From contig CAMDPK010000021.1 in NCBI GenBank assembly GCA_945904015.1, forward strand, positions 1 through 62,511: a stretch of 62,511 nucleotides of DNA, given 5' to 3'. The notes under the pieces are model-generated. The model was given only the letters and a program-made list of their open reading frames with translations. It was not told where the DNA came from and ran no database searches. A program made the position numbers and the translations under genes. Positions 35,812 through 45,132 of the stretch are shown here, in pieces. Each line of letters opens with the position of its first letter. Positions within the stretch are counted from its first letter, which is position 1. This DNA is from Candidatus Kuenenia stuttgartensis. Its GTDB lineage: Bacteria; Planctomycetota; Planctomycetia; Planctomycetales; Planctomycetaceae.

Positions 35812-36729
35812 ATGCGCCGATCTTGTCCGTTGTCCCTCGCGCGGGCGTTCTGTTTGTGTGCGATTCTCATCTGGAGCGCCGGCTGCAATTCCATGCACGG
35901 CTGGTCCAGCAACCGCACCGGCATGAGATCCTACAAGGACGGCAATTACGCCGCCGCGAAGGACCAGTTTCAAAAGTCTTTGTACGACGAGCCGACCAAC
36001 GCCGACTACGCTCACAATCTGGGGGCCTCGCTGAAAAAGACCGGCGACAACGACGGTGCCGAGCGTGCCTACCGGCATGCGTTGATGCTGGATCCCTCTC
36101 ATCAGCCGGCCCATCACAGCCTCGCCATGTTGTTGTCCGAACAGGGCCGCACGCAGGAGGCTCACGACCTCGCACAGATGTGGTCCGACACGGAGCCGTA
36201 TCTGCCCGAGTCGCACATCGAACTCGCTTGGTTGCAACGTGAGATGGGTGACACAGCCGGGGCCGAGCAAAGCTTGAAAAGCGCGTTACGAATCCAGCCG
36301 AACAATGACGTCGCGACTGCGCAGCTCGGCGATCTGTATCGCTCGACTGGCCAATCCGACCGAGCGGTCGCGATGTATCAACGCTCGCTGCACACGAATT
36401 GGTTCCAGCCACAAGTGCAGTCTCGATTGGCCACGATGAACGCGTCGCCGGTGCAGCAAGCTCGCGTCGCGCCGCAGTACCAGCAGATGGTTTACTCGCA
36501 GCCGTTGCCCGCCTACGCCAGCGCAGCTTCGTCCGCCCCGATCGTCGTTGGCACTCCGGGACCAGTCATGGCGTCTTCCGGTTGGGTGCCTGCCGGAACG
36601 GTCGCATCCAGCCCAATCGTCCTGGGGACTACACAAGCCGTTCCGACATTGGCCGTTCCACAATTCGCAGCCGATCCCGCGCACACCGACACGGCAACGA
36701 ATGACGGGCCAGAAGTGCAGGCTCACTGA
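35812..36729 (+). CDS. TPR-repeat lipoprotein
   Basis: A 305-residue predicted lipoprotein. The signal peptide [17 protein letters not shown] ends in a lipobox (SAGC). Tetratricopeptide repeats follow from about residue 38 to 200 ([39 protein letters not shown], then [26 protein letters not shown], and two more). The C-terminal third is rich in Pro, Ala and Val. ATG at 35812 has GGAG upstream. TPR lipoproteins often act as scaffolds in envelope assembly; no partner can be named. Confidence 0.8.
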   Translation: MRRSCPLSLARAFCLCAILIWSAGCNSMHGWSSNRTGMRSYKDGNYAAAKDQFQKSLYDEPTNADYAHNLGASLKKTGDNDGAERAYRHALMLDPSHQPAHHSLAMLLSEQGRTQEAHDLAQMWSDTEPYLPESHIELAWLQREMGDTAGAEQSLKSALRIQPNNDVATAQLGDLYRSTGQSDRAVAMYQRSLHTNWFQPQVQSRLATMNASPVQQARVAPQYQQMVYSQPLPAYASAASSAPIVVGTPGPVMASSGWVPAGTVASSPIVLGTTQAVPTLAVPQFAADPAHTDTATNDGPEVQAH

Positions 36730-36754
36730 GATTCTCGCCAACCAAAAATTTCAA

Positions 36755-36785
36755 GCCCGGTCGCACGCATCGACCGGGCTTTTTT
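36755..36785 (+). terminator. Rho-independent terminator after the TPR lipoprotein gene
   Basis: The stem GCCCGGTCG/CGACCGGGC around the loop CACGCAT is followed by six T. It separates the TPR gene from serA. Confidence 0.9.
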
Positions 36786-36910
36786 CGTTTCGACGCGGCT
36801 CTTGACGGATGCCGTCTCGACTGCCAGCTTTCGCCCTCTTTTTCTTTTGGCGAAGGCGAAGGAATCGACCGAACGTGTGCGTCCGGTCTACGGTCGCTGA
36901 GGAGTTTTTG

Positions 36911-38542
36911 ATGTTTCGCGTGTTGATTACGGACAATCTCGCCCCTGCCGGACTGAAGATCCTGCAAGAGACTCCTGGCATCGAGGTCGATAATCGCTCG
37001 AAGCTGACCCCCGCCGAAGTCCGCGAGGCGTTGAAGACCGTTGATGGCATCATCATCCGCAGCGGCACGGAACTGACGCCCGAACTGCTCGAAGGTCAGC
37101 ACCGCCTGAAAGTCATCGTGCGAGCGGGCGTCGGCGTCGACAACATCAACCTGCCGACCGCGACGCGCGAAGGCATCGTCGTGATGAACACGCCGGCCGG
37201 AAACACGACCAGCACCGCCGAGCACACCGTCACGATGATGATGGCTCTGTCGCGCAATGTCGCCGCCGCCGACGCCAGCATGAAGTCCGGCAAGTGGGAC
37301 CGAAACAAATTCAAAGGGACGCAGCTCGCCGGCAAGACGCTGGCCGTTGTCGGACTCGGCCGCATCGGGCTCGCGGTTGCCAAGCGAGCGATCGGCCTCG
37401 AAATGAAAGTCATCGGCTACGACCCGTTCCTCTCTACCGAACGGGCCGCCGAGCAAGGGATCGAACTGATCCGCGACGTGGACGAGATCGTCACTCGCTG
37501 CGACTACATCACCGTTCACACGCCGCTCGACGACGGCACGCGCGGACTGCTCAACGCCGATCGCATCGCCAAAATGCGGAAAGGCGTGCGGATCATCAAT
37601 TGTGCTCGTGGCGGCATCGTCGATGAGTCCGCGCTCGCTGACGCGCTGAAATCGGGGCACGTCGCCGGAGCCGCGCTCGACGTCTTTGTCGAAGAACCGC
37701 CGCCGGCCGATCATCCGCTGTTGAAGGCTCCGAACCTCGTGCTGACTCCGCATCTCGGAGCCTCCACCGAAGAAGCTCAAGAAGCGGTCAGCGTCGAAGC
37801 GGCCGAGATCATCGTCGGTTTTTTGATCCGCAGCGAAGTCCGTCACGCGGTCAACCTCATCCCGATCAGCGGGGCTGAGATGGCCGACATGAAGCCGTAC
37901 CTCGATATCGGATATCGCCTCGGCCTGCTGCTGAGCCAGTTGAAGAAGGCGTCGCGAGTCCAATCCGCGAGGCTGCTGTATCGCGGCGACGCGGCCACGA
38001 AGAAGACGAAACTGATCACCGCTGCGTTCACGTCCGGCTTCATGGCCTCGGCCGACGACAGCGGTGTGAACATCGTCAACGCCGAAATGCTGGCTCGTGA
38101 ACGGGGCATCGAGATTACCGAATCGTCGTCCTCTGAACGTGGCGATTTTTCGACACTCGTCAGCGCGACAATCGTGACCGATGCGGGTGAGTTCTCCGCC
38201 GCCGGAACGATCTTCGGCAATCAGTTCTTGCGACTGGTGAAGCTCGGCGACTTCCACCTCGATGCGTACCTCGATGGCGACTTGCTGATGTATCACCACG
38301 TCGATGCTCCCGGCCTGATCGGCTTCATGGGGACCGTCTTCGGCAAGCACAACGTCAACATCGCGCATTTGGCCTTGGGTCGCAAAGTCGCCGGAGGCCA
38401 AGCGGTCGCCGTGCTGAACCTCGACGGCGCACCGACGGCCGAGTCGCTGGCCGAGGTCTCGAAGCACGACAAGGTCATTGCCGTCGATACCGTTCAACTT
38501 CCTCCGGCCGGTGCCCCGCTGCCGTGGCTGATTAGCGGCTGA
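36911..38542 (+). CDS. serA: D-3-phosphoglycerate dehydrogenase
   Basis: A 543-residue enzyme that oxidises 3-phosphoglycerate with NAD, the first step of serine synthesis. The NAD-binding motif is VVGLGRIGLAVAKRA. Catalytic Arg lies in INCARGGIVDE, and His in LTPHLGASTEEAQ. Residues about 320-450 form the ASB domain and the last 75 an ACT regulatory domain (YHHVDAPGLIGFMGTVFGKHNVNIAHLALGR), so it is the long form. ATG 36911 follows a GGAG. It is transcribed alone after a terminator. Confidence 0.95.
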   Translation: MFRVLITDNLAPAGLKILQETPGIEVDNRSKLTPAEVREALKTVDGIIIRSGTELTPELLEGQHRLKVIVRAGVGVDNINLPTATREGIVVMNTPAGNTTSTAEHTVTMMMALSRNVAAADASMKSGKWDRNKFKGTQLAGKTLAVVGLGRIGLAVAKRAIGLEMKVIGYDPFLSTERAAEQGIELIRDVDEIVTRCDYITVHTPLDDGTRGLLNADRIAKMRKGVRIINCARGGIVDESALADALKSGHVAGAALDVFVEEPPPADHPLLKAPNLVLTPHLGASTEEAQEAVSVEAAEIIVGFLIRSEVRHAVNLIPISGAEMADMKPYLDIGYRLGLLLSQLKKASRVQSARLLYRGDAATKKTKLITAAFTSGFMASADDSGVNIVNAEMLARERGIEITESSSSERGDFSTLVSATIVTDAGEFSAAGTIFGNQFLRLVKLGDFHLDAYLDGDLLMYHHVDAPGLIGFMGTVFGKHNVNIAHLALGRKVAGGQAVAVLNLDGAPTAESLAEVSKHDKVIAVDTVQLPPAGAPLPWLISG

Positions 38543-38650
38543 GTTCGAGTTTCCGCCCTTGCCTTGCCGTGCGTCGGAAGTTCAACTGTCGCACCGATCA
38601 GCCGATGCCGATGGATTTAGGCGTGGAATCACTGATCTCGGAGGCGAAGT

Positions 38651-40015
38651 ATGTTTGGCGTCAGTAGTCTGGTTCGACAATGTGACGGCGTTTCGCGGCG
38701 GACAGTTTTGCAGGCCGGCAGTCTGGGACTCTTTGGCTTGAACTTGCCGAGCCTACTGCGAGCGGAAGCCGCGTCGAAGTCCGAGTCGAAGCCGATGAAC
38801 TGCATCCTGCTCTTTACGGCCGGCGGAATGAGCAACATCGACACGTTCGACATGAAACCGGATGCTCCGGTCGAGTATCGCGGCGAGTTCACGCCAATCT
38901 CCAGCAACGTCCCCGGCACTCAGGTCTGCGAACACCTGCCGCGAATGGCTCAAGCGATGGACAAAGTCTGCATGATCAAGTCGATCGTGCATGGCGAGAG
39001 CGGCGACCACACGGCGGCGATGCACTACATGCTGACCGGCTACCCGCAGCGGCCCGACCCGACCGGCCAGCCGGTTGGCTCGACGATTTATCCCGCGTTC
39101 GGATCGGTGATCGCCAAGGAACTCGGCTGGCGAAACAACCTGCCTCCCAACGTGCTCATCGGCGGAAAGATGAGTTATGTCGGAGCCGGATACCTCAGCT
39201 CGAAATACGATCCGCTCCCCATCAAGTCTGATCCGAATGCCAAGGATTTCAGCGTCGAGGATGTCAGCATCCCGAACGAAGTCGGCTTCGATCGGACGAT
39301 GCGCCGCCGACGGATGCTCGACCGACTCGACGGCTGGCAGCGGCAAGTTGAGTCGGCAATGAAGTCGCCAAACGCGAACCCGGCGACGGGCGGAGCGGTG
39401 CTCGACCGCAGCGAATTTTACCGGCAAGCGTTTGACCTCATTACGTCGCCTGCCTCCAAGAAGGCCTTCGACCTGCAAGCCGAACCCGACGCCGTGCGCG
39501 ATCGCTACGGCCGCACGCGCGAAGGTCAAGCGACGCTGCTGGCTCGACGATTGGTCGAGTCGGGCGTGCGATTCGTGACGGTCGGATTCAATGGCTGGGA
39601 CACGCACGTCAAGAACTTCATCAGCTTGAAACAACCGCTGTTGCCGACGCTCGATCAAGCCTGGTCCGCGCTGTTGGAAGATTTATCGCAGCGCGGGATG
39701 CTCGATTCGACGCTCGTCATCTGCGCCGGCGAGTTCGGTCGCACACCGGGCGTCAACGGTGGAGGCGGCCGCGACCACTACGCTCCGTGCAACGCCGTCG
39801 GCTTCAGTGGCGCGGGGACCGCAATGGGGCACACCATTGGCAAGACCGACAGCAAATGCGCGTCGGTCGTCGGTCAGAACAACAGCACGCTCGATTATGC
39901 CGCGACGATTTATCGACTGCTCGGTATCGACGACTCACAAGAGTACCGCACGGAAGATGGCCGCCCGGTGCTCATCAATGCCGGTGGCAAACCGATCGAA
40001 GGCGTGATTGCGTGA
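38651..40015 (+). CDS. DUF1501 domain protein (Tat-exported sulfatase-like)
   Basis: A 454-residue DUF1501 protein with an alkaline-phosphatase/sulfatase-like fold, a very common family in planctomycetes. The N terminus SRRTVLQAGSLGLFGLNLPSLLRAEA looks like a twin-arginine-type signal. Conserved blocks are NCILLFTAGGMSNIDTFDMKPDAP, SGDHTAAMHYMLTGYP, VTVGFNGWDTHVKNF, VICAGEFGRTPGVNGGGGRDHYAPCNAVGFSGAG. ATG 38651 follows GGAGGCGAAGT. Its TGA overlaps the GTG start of the next gene. Confidence 0.93.
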   Translation: MFGVSSLVRQCDGVSRRTVLQAGSLGLFGLNLPSLLRAEAASKSESKPMNCILLFTAGGMSNIDTFDMKPDAPVEYRGEFTPISSNVPGTQVCEHLPRMAQAMDKVCMIKSIVHGESGDHTAAMHYMLTGYPQRPDPTGQPVGSTIYPAFGSVIAKELGWRNNLPPNVLIGGKMSYVGAGYLSSKYDPLPIKSDPNAKDFSVEDVSIPNEVGFDRTMRRRRMLDRLDGWQRQVESAMKSPNANPATGGAVLDRSEFYRQAFDLITSPASKKAFDLQAEPDAVRDRYGRTREGQATLLARRLVESGVRFVTVGFNGWDTHVKNFISLKQPLLPTLDQAWSALLEDLSQRGMLDSTLVICAGEFGRTPGVNGGGGRDHYAPCNAVGFSGAGTAMGHTIGKTDSKCASVVGQNNSTLDYAATIYRLLGIDDSQEYRTEDGRPVLINAGGKPIEGVIA

Positions 40016-42201
40016 GTCAGGAGCAGTGCAAAGTGCAGAGTGCGAAGTGCAAAGTGCAATATGATCGCTGCCTGACACTTCGCACTTTGCACTTCGCACT
40101 CTGCACTTTGCACTGTGTTCTCGCCACGGTCGTTCTGCTTCAGGTCTGTTGTCCGTCGGCCTTCGCTCAACTACCGCAGGCTCCACAGTACGCGGACTGC
40201 CGGCTCGATTCAGTCTTCCCGAATGGCGGCCAGCAGGGGACGACGGTCACCGTCACGTTCCGAGGCCAAGCCTACGCATTGAATCCGCCGCGCGGGGTGA
40301 TCATCGACGGTCCTCCGGGCATCACGGTGAAGGAACTCAAAGAGGGCGAGAAGGGGGTCGTGGTCGGTACTCTGGAGATCGCGGCCGACGCTCCGCCGGG
40401 ACGACGCTGGCTGCGAGTCGTCAATGAGCGGAGCGGGCTGACCAACTTCGCGCACTTTGTCGTCGGACGATTGCCGGAGACGCTCGAAGTCGAACCGAAC
40501 AACGAGATCACGAAGGCCACCGTCGTCATGACGCCGGTCGTGCTCAACGGGAAAATCGATCCGAAGGCGGACATCGACTGCATTCGATTCGCCGGAAAAG
40601 CGGGACAGAAATTGGTCGCGGCAATCGCGGCGTTTTCGCTCGACATTCACGGACAATATAAGGATTACGGCATCGCGGATTTCAGTCTTGAATTGCTCGA
40701 TGCCGACGGTCGCACGCTGGCGGCGGCGGAAGACACGCTCGGTGGCGATCCGCTGATCGAGCACACGCTGCCGCGCGACGGCGACTACTTCGTGCGGGTG
40801 ACGATGCTGAACTTCGGCGGCTACCCGGATGCGGTTTATCGACTGACGCTGGGCGAGGTGCCGTATCTGGTCGGCATATTTCCTTCGGGACTGCGACGCG
40901 ACACCGAGGCCGAAGTTGAGTTGTTCGGCCCGAACATTCCGCCCGGAACGAAGCGCCGCGTGAAAGCCGAGGCCGACCTGACAGTCCCGTTGCAGTACGT
41001 CTCACTCGATGAGCCAGCGACTTCCGGTTTGGATTGGCCGCTCGCGATTGGCGATGAACCGGAACAAGTCGAGGCTGAGCCGAACAATGACCGCGAACAC
41101 GCGATCTCGTTGAGTTGGCCGGTGACAGTCAACGCTCGCTTCGCCGAGCCAAACGACGCCGACTGGTATCGCGTGACGCTGACGGCCGGTCAGAAAGTTT
41201 GGTTCGACGTGACCGCACAGCGATTCACGGAGTCGCCCATCGACACGCTGCTGCAAGTCTTCGATGCCGAAGGAAAAATGCTCGCCGAGAACGACGACGA
41301 TCCGCACGATCCTGAGTACGAGTCGTTTCACCATTTCCGCACGACCGACAGCAAGCTGCTGTTCACCGCTCCGGCGGCGGGAGACTTCTTCGTGAAGCTG
41401 ACTGAACCGAGCGGCAAGAGCGGCCCGCGAGCGGTCTATCGGCTGACGGTCAAAGAAGCGAAACCCGACTTTCATGTGCGGCACTTCCCCGATGCGGTGC
41501 CGATTTGGGGACCGGGATCGACGGCAGCGGTACTGGTCAAAGTCGATCATCTTGCCGACTTCAACGACGATGTTGAATGCTCGATCGAGGGACTGCCGCC
41601 CGGCTGGAAGTGCACATCGGCTGTGTCGCTCGGTCGCAAGCCGGAGCGGTACTACAACAACTACCAACGCAAAGTATTTCTGACGATCACCGCTCCGACG
41701 GACGCGGCGCTGGGGACAGTCGTGCCGTTTCGCATCATCGGTCGCGCGAAACGAGGCGAGGAGAAGATCGAGCATCGGTCATGGCCGCTGACTTTGTTCT
41801 ACTCAAGCGACATCGGTTACTTTCGAGCCAGCCAACAGACGCGAGCCGCCGTCGCGAAGCCACAAGGCCCGTGGTTGGACCTCGCAAACGTGACCGAGAT
41901 CAAACTCAATCCGGGTGGCACGGTGACTCTGCCGATCAAAGTTTTTGGAGCGGCGGCGGACCTCAAGGCCATGCCGCTGGTTATCAATCTCGCGACGAAC
42001 GGTGTCGCTTGCGGGCTGGTGACTCCGCAAAATGTCACAATCAAAGACGGCATCGCCGAAGTCACGATCAAAATTCCGGCCGAGATGCCGATCGGGACTT
42101 TCAGCATCGTGGCCGCTCAAACCTGGGGCAGCGACATTCGAGTCGGAATGCCGGGGCCGTGTACTCCGCCGATCCGAATGGTGGTCGAACCGGCGAAATG
42201 A
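40012..42201 (+). CDS. Secreted protein with two PPC (pre-peptidase C) domains
   Basis: A 729-residue exported protein. The start GTG at 40012 overlaps the DUF1501 stop (GTGA), suggesting translational coupling; the ATG far upstream at 39787 is rejected because it lies inside DUF1501. The first 52 residues act as a signal peptide (h-region about 26-45, cleavage AFA-Q), and most of this stretch is encoded by the inverted repeat at 40024-40115. An IPT/TIG-like domain (about 60-120) is followed by two PPC-type beta domains (EVEPNNEITKATVVMTPVVLNGKIDPKADIDCIRF and EAEPNNDREHAISLSWPVTVNARFAEPNDADWYRV). Its partner is probably the DUF1501 protein. Confidence 0.85.
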   Translation: MSQEQCKVQSAKCKVQYDRCLTLRTLHFALCTLHCVLATVVLLQVCCPSAFAQLPQAPQYADCRLDSVFPNGGQQGTTVTVTFRGQAYALNPPRGVIIDGPPGITVKELKEGEKGVVVGTLEIAADAPPGRRWLRVVNERSGLTNFAHFVVGRLPETLEVEPNNEITKATVVMTPVVLNGKIDPKADIDCIRFAGKAGQKLVAAIAAFSLDIHGQYKDYGIADFSLELLDADGRTLAAAEDTLGGDPLIEHTLPRDGDYFVRVTMLNFGGYPDAVYRLTLGEVPYLVGIFPSGLRRDTEAEVELFGPNIPPGTKRRVKAEADLTVPLQYVSLDEPATSGLDWPLAIGDEPEQVEAEPNNDREHAISLSWPVTVNARFAEPNDADWYRVTLTAGQKVWFDVTAQRFTESPIDTLLQVFDAEGKMLAENDDDPHDPEYESFHHFRTTDSKLLFTAPAAGDFFVKLTEPSGKSGPRAVYRLTVKEAKPDFHVRHFPDAVPIWGPGSTAAVLVKVDHLADFNDDVECSIEGLPPGWKCTSAVSLGRKPERYYNNYQRKVFLTITAPTDAALGTVVPFRIIGRAKRGEEKIEHRSWPLTLFYSSDIGYFRASQQTRAAVAKPQGPWLDLANVTEIKLNPGGTVTLPIKVFGAAADLKAMPLVINLATNGVACGLVTPQNVTIKDGIAEVTIKIPAEMPIGTFSIVAAQTWGSDIRVGMPGPCTPPIRMVVEPAK
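40024..40115. repeat. Inverted repeat that encodes a signal peptide region
   Basis: The arms 40024-40057 and 40082-40115 are perfect 34-nt inverted copies (CAGTGCAAAGTGCAGAGTGC...), separated by 24 nt. Each arm is made of degenerate units of about 10 nt based on AGTGC(A/G)A. It lies in frame in the 5' end of the PPC gene. Confidence 0.9.
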
Positions 42202-42336
42202 CGGGAGTTTCTCGTCGCGTGGCTCGCTTGCATCGGCAAGGCTCGCAACTACAATCCCGCGTTCCGAAATTGGCTGGAAACCGGCGAGTTCGTCAATCGA
42301 ACGCCAAACACGCGAGCGAAAACTGAGGAGAGGTCG

Positions 42337-42945
42337 ATGGGGCGGTACACAGGTCCGAAGGCGCGCATCAATCGCCGTCTGGAGCAACAAGTCTACGAAA
42401 CGTCGGGCGCGATCCGTGCGTCCGAGAAGCGGCAGCAGCCTCCCGGACAACACATCCGCAAGAAGAAGCTCTCGACCTTCGGCCAGGGCATGCGCGAGAA
42501 GCAGAAGATCAAGTACTACTACGGCCTGCGCGAACGCCAACTGCGACGGTATTTCAACGAAGCTCGCCGTCTGCCGGGCAACACCGGCGAACGCTTGATG
42601 GTCATGTGCGAGTGCCGGCTGGACAACATCATCCGCCGCTCTGGTTTGACCCGCACCCGGTTGCAAGCTCGTCAGGGAGTCGTTCACTCGCACTTCCAAG
42701 TCAACGGCCGAACAGTCGATATCCCGTCGATCCTGTTGAAGCCCGGTGACGTCGTGCGTGTTCGCGACCGCCACAATCTCAAGAAGTATTACGAAGAACT
42801 CGCCGCATCCAACTCCTCGGAGAAGTGCGATTGGATCGCGACCGACGAGAAGGCTCTGGAACTCCGCGTCACCAGCATGCCGGGGGCCAGCGACGTCAGC
42901 CTGCCGGTCGATGTCGGTCAGGTCGTCGTGTTCCTGTCTCGATAG
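42337..42945 (+). CDS. rpsD: Small ribosomal subunit protein uS4
   Basis: A 202-residue uS4, a primary 16S rRNA-binding protein. It begins MGRYTGPKARINRRLEQQVYE, has EKRQQPPGQHIRKKKLSTFGQGMREKQKIKYYYG and the S4 RNA-binding domain RLDNIIRRSGLTRTRLQARQGVVHSHFQVNGRTVDIPS. ATG 42337 follows GAGGAGAGG. It is separated from the alpha operon by 20 kb and precedes an adenylate-kinase-like gene, with a terminator-like hairpin between. Confidence 0.97.
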   Translation: MGRYTGPKARINRRLEQQVYETSGAIRASEKRQQPPGQHIRKKKLSTFGQGMREKQKIKYYYGLRERQLRRYFNEARRLPGNTGERLMVMCECRLDNIIRRSGLTRTRLQARQGVVHSHFQVNGRTVDIPSILLKPGDVVRVRDRHNLKKYYEELAASNSSEKCDWIATDEKALELRVTSMPGASDVSLPVDVGQVVVFLSR

Positions 42946-42975
42946 TCGTCAGCGACCGATGTGCCCAACGAATCC

Positions 42976-43004
42976 GAGCCACCGCCCAGCGCGTTGGCTC
43001 TTTT
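42976..43004 (+). terminator. Terminator-like hairpin after rpsD
   Basis: The stem GAGCCA/TGGCTC (6 bp) with a 13-nt loop is followed by TTTT. It lies 30 bases after the rpsD stop. Confidence 0.6.
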
Positions 43005-43062
43005 CGTTTGGGCGTGCGACGCTATCGAACCACCCTCCCCGGTGTCCGTTGAAGGACAAGCC

Positions 43063-43719
43063 ATGTCCGAAAAACTCCACCCAGCCGTGTTGCTGATCGG
43101 GATGCCCGGTGTGGGCAAAGGGACGCAGGGCAAGCTGCTCGGAAAGATTCGCGGGTTGTTCCATCTCTCAACCGGAGAGATTCTTCGCTCGTTACGGGAC
43201 GACACCGACGACGGCCGTTTGGTCGCCGACTGCCTCCACCGTGGGCAACTGGCTCCCGACGAACTGATGCTTGAGATTTGGCAGCATTGGCTCGCCGCTG
43301 AAATCGAGGCAGTGCACTACCGTCCCGACGAGCAGGTCTTGTTGCTCGATGGCATCCCACGAAATCTATTCCAGTGTTTGCGACTGTCGGAACACATCGA
43401 CGTGTTGCAGGTGATCTACCTCAATCCGCCAGATGACGAACCAATTATTCAACGGTTGCGACAACGAGCATTGATAGAGGGACGCTCCGATGACGCGGAC
43501 GAGTCGATTATTCGCGGCCGATTTGAAATTTACCGTCGCGAGACTGCTCCGATTCTGAACTTCTATCGCCCCGAAGTGATCCGCGAGATCGCACCGATGG
43601 GCTCGCCGGCCGAAGTGTTGAAACGGATTCTCGAAGTCCTGATTCCGGTCATCGTCGCCACACGCGGCTCCACCGACCAAATTGACGACGGCGAAATCTC
43701 GCCGGATGATGCCGAGTAA
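43063..43719 (+). CDS. Adenylate kinase family nucleotide kinase
   Basis: A 218-residue P-loop NMP kinase. The Walker A loop is GMPGVGKGTQG (about 13-23), the NMP-binding block reads FHLSTGEILRS, and LLDGIPRNLFQ corresponds to the LDGFPR motif. The LID region looks short. The C-terminal 30 residues are acidic. A canonical adk would normally sit between secY and rpmJ; this gene may supply that activity, but its short LID and changed Arg motifs leave the exact nucleotide open. ATG 43063 follows AAGGA. Confidence 0.82.
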   Translation: MSEKLHPAVLLIGMPGVGKGTQGKLLGKIRGLFHLSTGEILRSLRDDTDDGRLVADCLHRGQLAPDELMLEIWQHWLAAEIEAVHYRPDEQVLLLDGIPRNLFQCLRLSEHIDVLQVIYLNPPDDEPIIQRLRQRALIEGRSDDADESIIRGRFEIYRRETAPILNFYRPEVIREIAPMGSPAEVLKRILEVLIPVIVATRGSTDQIDDGEISPDDAE

Positions 43720-43769
43720 TTCATTGCTCGCATTCCGCAAGCGGATAATCTGATTGGCGGCCTCGTCGC

Positions 43770-45116
43770 ATGATCGTGATTCCTCTCAACACCGACGCGC
43801 CCATCTACCATTGGCCGTGGATGACGCTGGTCTTGATCGCCGCGAATGCTGTCACGTTCTTTCTGACGGGAGGCGGCAGCGAAACCGATGGCTGGCTACT
43901 TCAATTCGGCCATGGCCTGCATCCGCTCGAATGGGTGGCCTACAACTTTCTGCACTTCGGTTGGCTGCATCTGATCGGAAACATGGTTTTCTTGTGGGGC
44001 TTCGGCATGATCGTCGAAGGCAAGTTGGGCTGGTGGCGATTCTTGCTGTTGTATTTGGTGATCGGATCGCTTGGTGGAGTAACCATTCAGACGCTGACGC
44101 TGGCTCGTGCGGACGAACTGGCAGGCTCCGGCGGCGGCGGCTCGTCGCTGGTGATCTTCGGTTTGCTGGCGTTGTGCATGATTTGGGCACCGAAGAACGA
44201 ACTGGATGTGTTCATCTACTTCGGAATCCGGCCCATGACGGTCGAGATTTCCAATCTCATGTTTGGGCTCTGGTACATCGCCGAGCAATTCTTTTGGGCG
44301 TGGCTGAGTGGATTCTCGATGGGCAGCGCGTTCGGGCATCTGGTCGGCGCATTCTGGGGTGCCGGGATCGGTGTCGCGATGCTGAAGGTCGGATGGGTCG
44401 ATTGCGAGAACTGGGATTTGTTCGCACTGTGGAGCGGTCGGCTCGGTCAGCCCGTCGATCTCGTTCGCTGGCAGGACAACATTCAGGTCACACACTCGCC
44501 GAACCTGAGTGATGAAAAGTCGGCCGCTTCAACAATCACACCGAAGAAGAAGGTGAAATTCCGCCCGTCGATTTATCTGTCAACGAGCCGGCCGAAACGC
44601 AGCAAGCCACGCACCGATGCGACGTCCTCACCCTCCGGCTCTGATGTGACAGAGTCCGGCGCGTCCAACTCCAAGCGATCAAAGTCCGAGTCCTCGCTGC
44701 CGGCCACGACGCTCAAGGTCTTGGACAGGATGCGTGAGTTGCTTCGTGCCGGAAAACCCCAAGCTGCGCTCGACGAGTACCGCAAGCGGCTGCACATCAT
44801 CGATCAAGGGCTGCTGGGTGCGGACGATTTGCAGGCTCTGGCTGACGGCCTCTTCAAACTCAAACTGTGGGACGACACGACTCCGTTGCTCGAAGAATTC
44901 ATCGAGCGATTTCCCTCGCGAGCCGACGCCGCTCGCATCAAACTGACTGCCATCTACTGCGAAGTTCAGAATCGGCCGCTCGCCGCATTGAAGCTGCTCG
45001 ACCAAGTGGACCTTGAAGACCTGCCGGCTTCGATCCGCGGACACATCTCGCAGATTCGTCAAAAGGCCGAACGACTGCTCGACGATGAAACGTTTGAACT
45101 CGACGGCAAGAGTTAG
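43770..45116 (+). CDS. Rhomboid-family intramembrane serine protease with C-terminal helical repeats
   Basis: A 448-residue protein. The N-terminal 210 residues form a six-segment rhomboid core: H62 and N71 in LHFGWLHLIGNM, the probable nucleophile S126 in GGSSLVIFG, and H190 in AFGHLVGAFWG as base. The Gly usually following the serine (GxSG) is Leu here. Residues about 235-300 are polar linker; 310-440 resemble TPR-like helices (RMRELLRAGKPQAALDEYRKRL). Rhomboids cleave membrane proteins within the bilayer; the substrate is unknown. It follows the kinase gene by 50 bases and may be co-transcribed. Confidence 0.85.
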   Translation: MIVIPLNTDAPIYHWPWMTLVLIAANAVTFFLTGGGSETDGWLLQFGHGLHPLEWVAYNFLHFGWLHLIGNMVFLWGFGMIVEGKLGWWRFLLLYLVIGSLGGVTIQTLTLARADELAGSGGGGSSLVIFGLLALCMIWAPKNELDVFIYFGIRPMTVEISNLMFGLWYIAEQFFWAWLSGFSMGSAFGHLVGAFWGAGIGVAMLKVGWVDCENWDLFALWSGRLGQPVDLVRWQDNIQVTHSPNLSDEKSAASTITPKKKVKFRPSIYLSTSRPKRSKPRTDATSSPSGSDVTESGASNSKRSKSESSLPATTLKVLDRMRELLRAGKPQAALDEYRKRLHIIDQGLLGADDLQALADGLFKLKLWDDTTPLLEEFIERFPSRADAARIKLTAIYCEVQNRPLAALKLLDQVDLEDLPASIRGHISQIRQKAERLLDDETFELDGKS

Positions 45117-45132
45117 TGAATCCGGTCGTCGG

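Noticed and set aside
36629..38497. 622-residue open frame opposite serA
   Set aside because: serA on the other strand has all family motifs; the antisense frame has none and overlaps a terminator.
39787..40011. Upstream ATG start for the PPC gene at 39787
   Set aside because: It would put 75 Arg/Gln-rich residues inside the DUF1501 gene before the signal peptide; GTG 40012 is consistent with coupling and export.
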